Source: Ectocarpus siliculosus
Lineage: Eukaryota > Sar > Phaeophyceae > Ectocarpales > Ectocarpaceae
NCBI GenBank assembly: GCA_000310025.1
Contig: FN649751.1
Location: 5,830,817 to 5,894,816, forward strand
Length of the DNA: 64,000 bases
Direction: 5' to 3'
In this document: positions 46,895-58,523 of the stretch, one piece after another
How positions within the stretch are numbered: position 1 is the stretch's first letter
Layout of the letters: the number at the start of each line of letters is the position of its first letter
Program-made: the position numbers and the translations under genes
The notes under the pieces: generated by a model
Told to the model about the DNA's origin: nothing
Databases searched by the model: none
The model's input: only the letters and a program-made list of their open reading frames with translations

Positions 46895-48678
46895 CTGGGA
46901 TGGTATCGGCTGTGGGCATAGGCGTTATCAGTCCATGAGTAGCGGTATTGCTGCTGTATGATGTAGGCAGGTACCATCCATAGAGCGATAATCGGGCAGG
47001 AGCCCCGAGGATTGTGTTGGCGTCGTCAACCGGACGGTCTTTGCTGTTGCGCCGCATTTACGTAGATCGTTCTTGCCGGTTGATGGATAGAGTCAGCCAA
47101 GGGCCGCGTGAGCCCCCTGCCTCTCTTCCAGCGATCAACGAGAGAAGCCCGGAATCTACATAGTGGGTCCCAACAACTGCTGCTTCTCGAAGAAAGTCGG
47201 CTCCGCCCTGTAGTGTCGCGATCACATTGTGCACGCCTACCAATGTACAGCAGTTTGCACCAGATTCGAGTCCGTTCGTCGTTTGTACACGACAAGTATG
47301 AATACATACTCGTTCCGCCTGTGATGAATCAGTACCACCAATAATATATGGGGCAGTGTACCTCCAATGGAGTCATCGCCGTGTTATTTTACTCACCGTA
47401 CAAGAAATTCAGCTGGGTCCAATAAAGGAAACAAAACTTAAACGATACCTCAACAGCGCAGACAAAAGTGGTCCTAAGAACAGATACCATATGTTGCAGA
47501 TATATCTTTTGGCATTCGCTTATCATTTGATTAGCACAGCTTTTAAACCGAAAGCGTTGCGACGTGGACTGAAACTTTTGCGTACCGATGCACCAGACGG
47601 AGCAATGCAGATGAGTGTTCCGCTAATAATCTCACCTCCGGTATCAGGAGCAGCCTCGAACAGCGCGCAAAATAGTAGGCGGTTTAGTGTCACGTGATGC
47701 ATCGCGACAGTTCTCTCTTTTCCGTCAAACACCTTTTTTTGTGGTTTGAAGGTGAAATCCTTGTTGCCTCGCCTATTTAGTGGCCTCGCGTCCGACATGT
47801 GTGATGTTGATAACTTACTAACTTCAACGACAACCACGGACGTTGTACATGAGGATGCATCACTCTGCACCTAAATACCTCACGGACGATCTAGAGAATC
47901 AGAGCCACAGTCGGCGCACGTCCATCAAACGACGCGCGCCACGGTCAAACGTGTTTGGGCGTTTGAACTCTCAAGTTAGCTGTCCAGGCTACCGACATGG
48001 CGTTTCACTGCTGCGACTTATCGAAAATGCATCGATGACCAACTTGGGCTGCACCCGTGTGGTGTGCTGATGTATGCGCTCAAATGGGTCAGTTTCGAGA
48101 GGTGCAGAAGCCATCCAAAAGAGCGGTGTGCTTGTGTGGTGGTATGGTTGGTATCCTGATTATCACACCGATTCCGTGGACAGGATACAAAGAACGTCGA
48201 CGTGGCATAAAACACACTCGTGGTTGTGAAAAAAGAACAAAATAGGCACATAATCCACAGGCCCGGCCCATGCTCGCCGCCGCCTCGACTCCCCCCTACC
48301 GCACCGGCATGAAAACCAAGGTCAACAGCACCAAATACGCAACAGCAAAAGGACGACAGTATGTAGAGAACGACGGCAAGAAATACCTAGGCGATCTGTA
48401 ATAAACACATGTGCATTGGCCCCCATTCTCTCCCTTTTCGAGACGGCCTACTTCCACGGCTCGGGCAACCGCAAGCATGCCAAGGCCAACGCAAACAAAC
48501 GTTTTCACGGTTTTTTTCGCAACAAAATTACGTCTCCTACGACGACCTTCTCTACTGTCATTAAAACGCCTTACACGGCCCGCCCTACTTAACCCAACCC
48601 TCCCTCCGACCACCATGACAAAAACACAAGGTCGACATAATAATTTCTAAAGCACATCAAATAAAATACGGGAGGGGG
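46895..48678. other. No supported coding; may hold the hydrolase 5' exon(s)
   Basis: The hydrolase gene must begin in this stretch, but no open segment ending in a phase-0 donor stands out. A minus-strand frame at 47523-47870 (with NRRGNKDFTFKPQKKVFDGK) is unrecognised and unsupported by splice sites. Confidence 0.4.
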
Positions 48679-51600
48679 TTAGCCGACGACCTCTGCGTCT
48701 GCGACGCCTCCCTCCTCCTCCCCTTCTGCGCCGCTCGCGTCCGGCGCCCCGATGCGGTCCTCGAGCATTCCCGTCACGCGCTGCGCGAAGGCGTTGGGGT
48801 CGTCGATGCTGTAGCCCCCGGTGAGGGCGGCGATGTCGTAAAGCAGGACGGCCGTCTGCTTGGTCGAAGCCGCGTCAGGGTCGGTGGTGAAGCTGGCCTG
48901 CAGGGACTTCACGACCGGGTGCTCCGGGTTGATCTCCATGATCGCCTGGGGTGAAGGTGCCGAGGGACGCACAAACACACGGCGGCAGGCGACAGCAATG
49001 GATCAAACAAGGAATTTGGACTAAACAGACGACCGACTCATGGCAAAGGCGAGCAAGTTAGTGCCAGGGTGATTGTTGGACCCTGTGGATTTAAGTCCGC
49101 GCCCTTGTGCGTATTCTGACCTCATCCAACGACGGCACGCAAAATGGCTACCCAAATTTGTTGCACGGCCACCAACACGTCGTACAAGAAAAGTGCGCAG
49201 GCAGGAAAAATGCATTGCTAATTTGACTTAGACCCTCAATCGCAGAAGGATAGAGATGGATTTGTTGTGTAAATGCTTTTACGAAAAACACATAAACACA
49301 ACAAAAAAATAGTACCTGCTGCTGGCCCGTCATGGAAGAGTCCTGCTCCCCGAAGGCAACCGCCTGGGCCTTCATGTACCGGGCCATCGTCGGCGACATG
49401 CCGTATGACGACTGCACGAGGGTTGCCGCCGATCCCACGAGGCGGTTGGACACCTCCACCTTCTGGACGCGCTTCTCGCCGAGCAGCTCCTGAAGCCACT
49501 GACGGAAGTCTGATTGGTATGGGCACACGGGTTTTGGATAGGAGGGCACAGGACCCCACACCAACGACGGAATTTGTTAAAAGACTGGGGGGTTGTAAAA
49601 GCGTATTTGAGGATGTTTCTGTTGCCATCGTCACCGCCAATATTCTTCGTAGCTCCATCAAGGCCCCTACTCTTTCACGCAACAAAAAACAAAAACTACA
49701 GTCACAAGCAAACCGACAACAGAGTCTGCGAGGAAGCTCGACCACACGCCAAGACCAACAAATATAAAAACACCACGAAGCCTAGATAAGCAAAGAGGAC
49801 GCTACCATCCTTTACGTTGTGGGCGTCAGATGCACCTCTCCGCAAGTATTGACCCAACAGCCAGGGTCACTCAGGAGGAACCCCACACACGAGATTCGCC
49901 CCTATCATCGGATCACCCCGCCCCTTTTCCATCGCCGCCAATGACGTTAAAATCTGTGTCGCCACGAAAAATAGCTTCTTCACTTGCTGGGCATGACGAT
50001 GGAAAAACCCAGTTTGCATGGCTGCACCAAGAGTCGAAAACTCGCGTTCCCAACAGCACAAGGTTCTGAGGCTATCGTATCAACTGGAGCGACCGACTGG
50101 GGGAATGAAAATCTCCAACCCCAACATAAACACAAGGACAACCACGGACACCAAAAACTTCATTCTACAAAAAAACAAACGGGAGCCGGGTCCTTCGACT
50201 TTGGAAAAAGTTCGGTGCCTGACGGGCAGGGTTTGGGGGGGGGAGGGGGTTGCCTCCTCGCACGAAGTACGCGACCCACAACAAGACCAGCTGACTGCAC
50301 CGACACGTACGCGGTCGAACCTGCGGAGACAGGGTTCTCACCTTGAGTGTCCGTGGACTGCTCCTCCTTCTTGGCCTTCTCCTCCTCATCCCCGGAGAAC
50401 TCCACGTTCTCCTTGCCCAGGTCAGTGAGCGGCTTTCCCCCGTACTCCCCGATGGACTGCACGGTCAGCTCGTCGAGGGGCTCCGTCATGAACAGGACGT
50501 CGTACCTGCGGTGAGATATGCATTTGAGGAGATGCAAACGAGTTGCGGTGTCAGGCCCTCGTTCTTATGCGCCTCTGCTAGGTCAGCCTGCGCAGGCTTG
50601 CGTGCGTGCTACCTAACGTTGAGCCGATATCAACCCTCCTGCCTTCGACTCCCGCACACGTGGACAGAGAACACACGCACACAGGGAGGGCCTTGTTCTT
50701 CTCCCCTCCTCCGAGATTCCCCCCCCAATCGCCTTTTCAGTGGCTCAATTCTTGTGAATCAATTATAGGGTAAGGGCTGGTACTGTGCTCCGGGGGATGC
50801 TAGGACACCTCCCAATTGAAGAGACAACACCGAATACAGCAGTGACAGTGGCGAAAGAGAAGGCGGCTTGCTTTCGCCATGGGGGGATCAAACCTTGCAA
50901 GACCGCAAGCGTTCGGGTGGAACCCCCCGTTGAAAAACAACAGCAAACCCTACGTATAAATATCTACGAATAATTCGTGCAGTTCCAGTACTCCATCTCA
51001 CCCGAGCGAAGTTGCCTTCTCGAGGGCGGGCGACATCTGTGCCGAGGCGCGCGAGTCGGCGGTGACGTAGTAGATCGCCTTTTGGTCCTCCTGCAAGCCA
51101 CGGCCAAGGACACGCACAGCAGGCGGCACAACCACAGAGGGAAACAGCGCGCGAGGGGACACTGCGTGAGCGGTGAGAGCCAGCACAAGACTGGACACAG
51201 CAGCTTCTCGGGAGGCGTCGTGACACAGCGTCTCCCGACCCAAACTGACAGCTCGTGTGACAGGTTTGCAACTTCTACGCATGCTGATCGACGCTGTTAT
51301 CCTGCTGCACATCAGGATCTGTGTGCTTCCTTAGCATCGAAAGTAACACACGAACGCTAACTCTCGTAAAATTCCGAACACTGATTGAATCTACTCCCGT
51401 CCAATACTCGTTGACTGACGGACGGACCTTCATGTCTGCGATGTACTCGTCGAAGGATACGAAGTCTTCCCCGTGATTCTTGGAGAAGAAGCGGCACAAC
51501 GGCGCCAGCTCGCTCTTGATGTCCTCGTCCTCCACGACTCCCACCTTCAGGTACTTTCCAAAGTTCTCCCCTGGAGACACAAGCGCAGGACCACACGAAG

Positions 51601-54600
51601 GCAGCATGGACAGGGGCGGGGGACGATGGTTACAGCGGTGAGCGCGGGGTCAGAGGTCTGTTCGCGTGTTAAGGGAGGACGAGCTGGTGTGTGCAAATCG
51701 CGCAAGAGAAAAAAACAGCGTGGGCGGCATCCTGGGGGTGTCGATTGATCGTGCGATAAGCACAGCACGGCTGACAGGGACAACACACAAGGCATCGGCT
51801 AGCGAAAGGACAAGCAGTGGGATCTGGCGTCATGGGATCCTTCTCATCCAATGCGACACAAAACCTTCGACGGATGCACTACATGGATTGGCGGAAGACT
51901 ACACACCGGGCACAACTGGCGAAGTAAGAACAAACTCAGAAGAGATTGGCGGGGTACATATGGATGAGAAAAGAGAGCTCGATCGGAGTCAACCGAACAC
52001 CCTCTGGCTTGGCGGGGCCGGCTCTTTCGAGGTGTAGACATGGTCGGTCCTGTTTGGGGAAAGAAGACTTTCTCGTCACATCGAGCTCTCTGATTGGTTC
52101 GGTAATGCACCTAAGGTTCTCTGCAAAGGGCACAGGTACAGGTTGAGGACAAACAACAGACCTTTACACAACACACATGACCGCATACTCACAGAAAACC
52201 TTGTACTTCTCCTTGTCGTCCGCGAGCTTCTTGAACATGTCCAGAGACTTGCGAACCAGGCGCTTGCTGATCACGCTCAGCATCTTGGAGCGCTGGAGGA
52301 TCTCACGGCCGACGTTGAGCGGCAGGTCTTCGGAGTCCACCTACCATCGGAGTAGGAACAGCGCAAAATACGGTAGAACCCCCCCCCCCCACGCACACCG
52401 CAAACAAAAGGGGATTGGGTGCAGATATCAAGGTGAAGTACGCGTGAGATGCGACCAAAGACATCGAATTTGGGACCCATGGGTACCCACCGTGTAGTGA
52501 GGCAAAGACGACAATGTCAGCAGTCGCCGGACGAAACAAGCTGACCGGACCCCTAATTTCACCCAGCAATAAAATGCTCACCGCCGCTCTTACTGCGGTA
52601 GGCTACTCAATTCCAAACTAAGCTTGGCCCCCGATTCTTCGGCGCAACCTCATCCACAGCGATCGCTGCACATGTACGTGCCACTCGTGGACGCGTATCC
52701 CTGAGGATACCCTGTTTGCACCCCTTCACGGTTGCACATGTAGCACAGGACTGGCTACGCGAAGATATTACGTTTATCTAGGAAAGAGAGAGGCAACGGT
52801 TACGTAGACATTAACCATGGCCCCCCAATTTCCATACTTCATCTAATACGCTTGCTTACAAAATCTGTTAGGCTACTGCAGCAAATCTCCAAGACAGTAC
52901 ACACAACACCAATTCGTTCCCGTCTTTCACACAATAAAAAAACACGTGGACTAGTGCTTGCTGCAGTGTATATGCGAGATGCACGGGTCGCGCTATGAAA
53001 GCCAGACCGATCCAGCATTGTTGACATGCATATGCATGTGCCAATGTGTGGCGCTGTGCTGGCGGCGAGCTCGCGCCCGCAGAGAGGGCGGAGGGGAGAG
53101 ACAGGACCAGCACACACGGACACGCCCTTGACATCGATCGTGGAAGGAGCGGCCGGTCCATGAACAATGCAAGTGGTGCTGGCACTCGGCCGATTCACCT
53201 TGTGCGGAAAAGTNNNNNNNNNNNNNNNNNNNNNNNNNNNNNNNNNNNNNNNNNNNNNNNNNNNNNNNNNNNNNNNNNNNNNNNNNNNNNNNNNNNNNNN
53301 NNNNNNNNNNNNNAAGTTGAAAACTTTAAACTTTGGCGCACAAGGTGGATTTGCCGACTGCCGGCACCACTTCCATTCTTCATGGACCGGCCGGTGGCGG
53401 CAAGCTCAGCTGCTACGGCGATCTCCGCGGCCTGGCGGCTGGAGAATATTTGCCCTGCGGTAACGGGCGCTACCGTGGTGGCGCCGCCGTCGCTGCTGCG
53501 CTGCCGCTCGCTCCTTCTACGATCGATGTCAAGGGCGTGTCTGTGTGTGCTGGTCCTGTCTCTCCCCTCCGCCCTCTCTGCGGGCGCGAGCTCGCCGCCA
53601 GCACAGCGCCACACATTGCCACATGCATATGCATGTCAACCATGCTGGATCGGTCTCGCTTTCATAGCGTGACCCGTGCATCTCGCATATACGCTGCAGC
53701 AAGCACTAGTCCACGGGGTATTGTACGCGTGTGTGAATGTTTCCAAACGGAACAGTTGTGCTGGGGTATTGCCCGGCCATTGTTGACTTAGAGCGGCAGA
53801 GTTGATGGTTGGTGTTGTTTCGCAGGGGCAGATTCCTGGGGGGGAAATGATAGATGAAAGGGTCTCATTTCCCGTCAGGTCAGGGTACATCTCCGTTGTT
53901 GAGACAAGTAGCCACGGCAGGGTATACCCTGGGCCTTTTTGGACGCACCCGGGTGAAACTGGGCGCTGACCAACGATTTGAGTGCATTTACTCCTGTTGA
54001 TGACTGTGTACCCAGGTGAGTCGCCTTTCGACCAGGGTATACCCTGATGTGTCGTCCCCCCCCCCAAAAAAAAAACGAAGCGCATCACTCACCACACCGC
54101 GGAGGAACATGAGCCACCTGGGCAGCAGCTCCTCGAACTTGTCGTTGATGAAAACACGCTTCACGTAGAGGCGCATGTTGCGGCTGGTCTCGTCGAACAT
54201 GTTGCGGCTCAGCTCGTACGGCAGCACGCTAGGCACGAAGAGGAGCGCGCGGAACTCGACCTGGCCCTCGAGCGAGAAGTGGGTGTGGGCTGCCACCTCA
54301 TCCCACGCCTTGAAGGTCGACTTGTAGAACTCCGAGTACTCCTCTTCCTTCACCTCGCGGGGGCTCCGCATCCAGATAGGCTTCATCTTGTTCATGCGCT
54401 GCAAAAGAACAAACGCAAAAAATAATGAAGGACGGAAACAAGATATGAACGACGACCATGACGACAGAGTATGTTCTTGTCGACAATCCTTATGCTACTT
54501 AGACATCAGCCTTCCGAATGGCATATGATTGCAGGCGAGTGTGCTGGCGCTCGGCGAGGCTATCATAGGTTTCCGCCGCCGGTGCTTGGAAGAAGAAGCG

Positions 54601-57600
54601 AAGACCACCAAGTAGCGAACTCGACGGGAGTCAAGGGACCAACTAAACAGTCCCTTGCAAACTCAACCACACCAGCTTTGAGGGGAGTCCAGGAAAACCA
54701 GAAAATCAACGCTCACCCACCGCACAATATAGCAGTTATAGAGCTGGAAAAAAAGAGCGTACGTCAAAACTGCCACCTACGCCCACACCTGGCATCTCTC
54801 GATAAAACAATGACCAATATAAGTAACAGCAGAAAATTAAATACGTATCACGTACATGTATAAAAAAAAAAAAAATGTTACGTACGCCCAAAAACACAAC
54901 CATCACCCAGAGAACGAACCTCCCACTGCATGGCGGTACGCGTCACGGTCTTCATCTTGGGCTCCTCGCCCTCAGCCACCTCGACCGAAGTGTCGGGCAC
55001 CTGGTCGTAGGAGGTCTTCTCCGCCCACACCTCGATGGGGAAGGAGATGAACTCCGAGTAGCGGGTGCTGAGCTCCTTGATCTGCCGCAACAATTTGACC
55101 GACGGTATGGAGGGCGGGCGGTTGTTCGTGAACTCCAAAGCTCACTGCTGCTGTTGTTGATCTGCGTGGAAACGTTGCTAAAAGTACATAGTATCGACAT
55201 ACCAGACATCATGAAGTACAGCCAAACAAACTCGCACTTGCATCTCAGGCGTTGAGAACCAGAGATTTCTAGCCCTCGTCACGAATTCCTGACGTGCAGG
55301 CACGCCAAGTATAGGCGTTGCTCTTAGAAACGAAACTTTCACGGCGTCACCGGTTGCTTACGGTACCGGTTGAGCACCAACCATGGCTCACCTTGAAGTC
55401 GTCGAGGTACTCCTCGCTGTCTTCCTTCAGGTGGAGCACGATGCGAGTTCCGCTGCCCTCGAGCTGGTCGGACTGGTCTTCCTTGATGGAGTACGAGTTG
55501 CTCTGCTGCGACTCCCACTTGTACTGCAACCGGTAGGGGAAGGGGTTGGCATTCGTTTCGGCAAAGGCGAGAAGGTCTTTAGTCTTCAAGCGACGCAGCA
55601 ATTGACGCGTTGTTGGTGACAGCGAACCTAATTAGGAATCCGCACGCAAAGAGGAGGACATGGACCACCGGGAAAAAAGCAAGAATATGCCCGTCGGGTA
55701 GAAATCACGCAATACAAAATGCACAATCAGCGACAAAAACAACGGCAGTGAAAACATGGGGGGGAAGGCAGCCTTTACCACACTTGTATCAACGAGAAAA
55801 ATCAGCAGCCGATGCTACATACGATGCTGCTGCGTGGCACACATCGGGACACACCGTGCTTGTGCCGTAAAGCGCTTACCTGCGGGGCGTCGGGAGTCTG
55901 GCAGCTCCTGGTATACACGGTGACCTTGTCCGCCACAAGGAACGCGGAGTAGAAACCCACACCGAACTGGCCGATCAACGACACGTCCGTTTCGCCCTGA
56001 AGGTTCACCAGACACGTGTACGGAAATAGAGCAGCAGCAAGGTCAGATGCGGAGGGGGGTTGGGAGACGGGCTCGAGAAGAGTGGCAACGGAGAAAAGAG
56101 GAATAGCTACTCTGTCTACCGCCACAGCCAAGCGTCTTGGCCTCACACAGAGCGGGGGAGTGTCAACGCTTTGTGTTGTAACAAAATCGCTACTCCTATG
56201 TTTAAGACTAGCCCAGAGACGGACAGCACACAGCAATACACAAAAGTATTGGTACACAGCAGTAGTAGGTCATCATGAATGCAACACCGGGCAATAGCAG
56301 TGGCACAGACACGACTGCTGTTGTGGCAATCGTAGAGGGGCAGCCCAACAGCCTCGAAATTGCTACTGTTCTTCGCACGTGCACCCACCCCACCGAACTG
56401 TAGAAGGGCCTTCCTGTCCTGCTTACATTCTTGATGGCTTCCATGAAGTTGGCCGTTCCCGACTCGGCGATTCTTCCGAGGTTGTTCTTGAGCTCGTCCT
56501 TGGTCATACCCACACCAGAGTCCTCGATGATCAGAGTCTTGGCGTCCTGCAAGAACAGCATCATGACAGCAGTCGGCACCCGGCACACGAACAAAGCAGA
56601 GATCTGTCACGCTACTGCTTGTCATGGTGCCACACACGGCGGTGTGACGACACAAAACAACACTTTGGGTGTTGGGCTCATTGATTCAAGAAGATGTGCT
56701 ACCCTAGGGAGGATACCGGCGTAGCACATATTGCAGGCGGAGAGCGCGTAGGCAACTACAAGTCACATCGAGTTAGTTAACTAGAGAAGTTGTTGTGCGT
56801 GTGTCAGCGTGAACATGTTACGCCTCGTGTTTTTCGTCAAGAAATTACGCATGATTCAGCCACAGCTTCTTCCACGTCACATGTCCACCAGATATGTAGA
56901 TATCCATCGTTTTTGGACGTGTCATGTAGAGGGAAAAAGTAAAATGTCACCAGGGAAACAACAGTTCAAACAAGGCACACCACGAGCACCAGCACGCCAC
57001 GCACGTCATGGCGGAGAGCTGCATGCGAGCTGGCCTCTGTGGTGACCTGTACGAGAGGCAGCCGTTTTGCTTCCAACACCGCACACGCGTCAACCGCACA
57101 GACCCAGCAGCGGAAACGCGCTCCCAACCGTCCATCCTTTTTTTTGTGTTGGCAACCAAGTTTTTCAGGCACGCAACACAGCGACCCGCCCCAAAGACGA
57201 GGCCAACAACCTCCCGTGTGTTCGGGTCCATTCGTGTTGTGGACGCAAACCCCTTGCTTCGTGTCGGCCAGCCACCCATGCGAGACCTGCAACTACAACC
57301 GCAACCAAAGCCGGCTCGCTCTCGGTGGGCCTCTCGACGGCCGCCACGTAAGATCAACTTGCGAGTTCAACAACATGTTTTCAGCAAAACCACTGCCTCA
57401 ACACAACTCTCGCGAGACAGCAGCACCGAGCAACCACCAACAACCCAGAAGGGGCGCGGAGAGAGCCTTCGAGGGTGAACTGCAGCTGTGGTGGGGATGA
57501 CTGACTGACTGACCTTGTCCGCGCGGACGCGGATGCGGTACTCCGGGTCGTCATCGGATCCTCCCTCGTCCGCGCCCGAGTCGGTGACCGCGAGGAACCT

Positions 57601-58020
57601 CTTCTTGTCGCACGCGTCCGCCGAGTTCGAGATGAGCTCCCTGAGGAACACGTCCCTGTTGGAGTACAGGGAGTTGATGATGATGTCCATCACGCGCCCC
57701 ACCTCCGCCTGGAACTCGAAGCGCTCCTCGCCGTCCTCCACCGCGGCCTCCTCGGTCGCCTCCGCCGTCTCCGCCATCCGCAGGGCAGCCACGCGACGGC
57801 CGGCTACGCCTTGCCTTCGGCCGGTTACCCATACGCTGGCCTGCTGCAAGCTCGGCACGGGGTCGGAGTTCTGCGACAACGCGCGGCGGCTGGAGAGGCT
57901 GGCGGTGGTGGTGGTGGTGGTGGTGCGGGGGCGCACTACGCCTCCAGTGAAGCCTTGGGTCTGAGACGCCAGGCTGAGGCCCAAGAGAGCGGCACACGCT
58001 CGAGTGGCGGCGGTAGCCAT
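48679..58020 (-). CDS. HSP90C: Organellar (probably plastid) HSP90 chaperone, 12 exons, complete
   Basis: Exons (minus): 58020-57514, 56546-56427, 55996-55880, 55523-55392, 55081-54920, 54398-54093, 52340-52193, 51570-51428, 51090-51002, 50505-50342, 49509-49316, 48945-48679; all phases agree, about 782 residues. The ATP-binding GHKL domain shows [36 protein letters not shown] and [17 protein letters not shown]. The middle domain has [62 protein letters not shown]. The C-terminal domain has [12 protein letters not shown] and ends GVADAEVVG: no MEEVD (cytosolic type) and no KDEL-like signal (ER type). The N-terminus [20 protein letters not shown] then TQGFTGG resembles a heterokont plastid presequence with Phe after the cleavage site. 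An in-frame ATG at 58182 with a good context would add 54 residues that also look like a signal peptide. Such chaperones fold stromal proteins and help import. Confidence 0.93.
52945..53715. repeat. Long inverted repeat in HSP90 intron 6, interrupted by a gap
   Basis: The left arm (52945-53213) is the reverse complement of the right arm (53314-53715) at roughly 95 percent of positions as read by eye. The outer ends are CGTGGACTAGTGCTTG and CAAGCACTAGTCCACG. The right arm carries an extra block of about 110 bp (53395-53505). The centre is the 100-N gap. It resembles a foldback element or a large hairpin; no coding was found. Confidence 0.85.
53214..53313. other. Assembly gap (100 N) at the centre of the inverted repeat
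   Basis: 100 N between the two arms of the inverted repeat. Hairpin centres commonly fail in sequencing. Confidence 0.98.
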
Positions 58021-58523
58021 GTTAGTAGCTTGCAATATGAACAGGGTTTGCCAGAGAGGATGGTAAAACACCGCCTGGTAATGTGGTCGGTGTTGGGGGG
58101 CAAGGCCAGAAGCAGAGGGCGCGTTGCTCTCGAGTAGAGTTGCAGTCAGTGCCACCACAGCAGCGGCGACACGCCACGCCATTTTCTAGATTTTTCGGGA
58201 GTCCGCGAGATCAAAATGTATGTGTTGTTGAACCCCCCCTGTTTCTCTTCTTGTTCGTGTTGCCCCCCAACCAAAACCAAAACCTGCCAGACGGCAGAGG
58301 GCACGGCCGTGTTGCTGTGCGGCGTTGCCTTGGGCTCCTGGGATTGTGTGGACCGGAAAAGGACATTTGTACCAACAATCACGCGCTATTTTGCTTTACT
58401 TGCAGGTACAAGCCACCACCGTGCTCCGGTAAGGTGGATATACCTCTCGCAAAGAGGCACACGATCTTCCTCGATAATAGAGAGCGAAGGAGCGGAGGAT
58501 CGCGGGTTGTTTACCCAACACCA
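58021..58523. promoter_or_regulatory. Divergent intergenic region between HSP90 and the oxidase gene
   Basis: 503 bp separate the two start codons (341 bp if HSP90 starts at 58182). It must contain both 5' untranslated regions and promoters. No TATA box or heat-shock element array stood out by eye. Confidence 0.5.
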
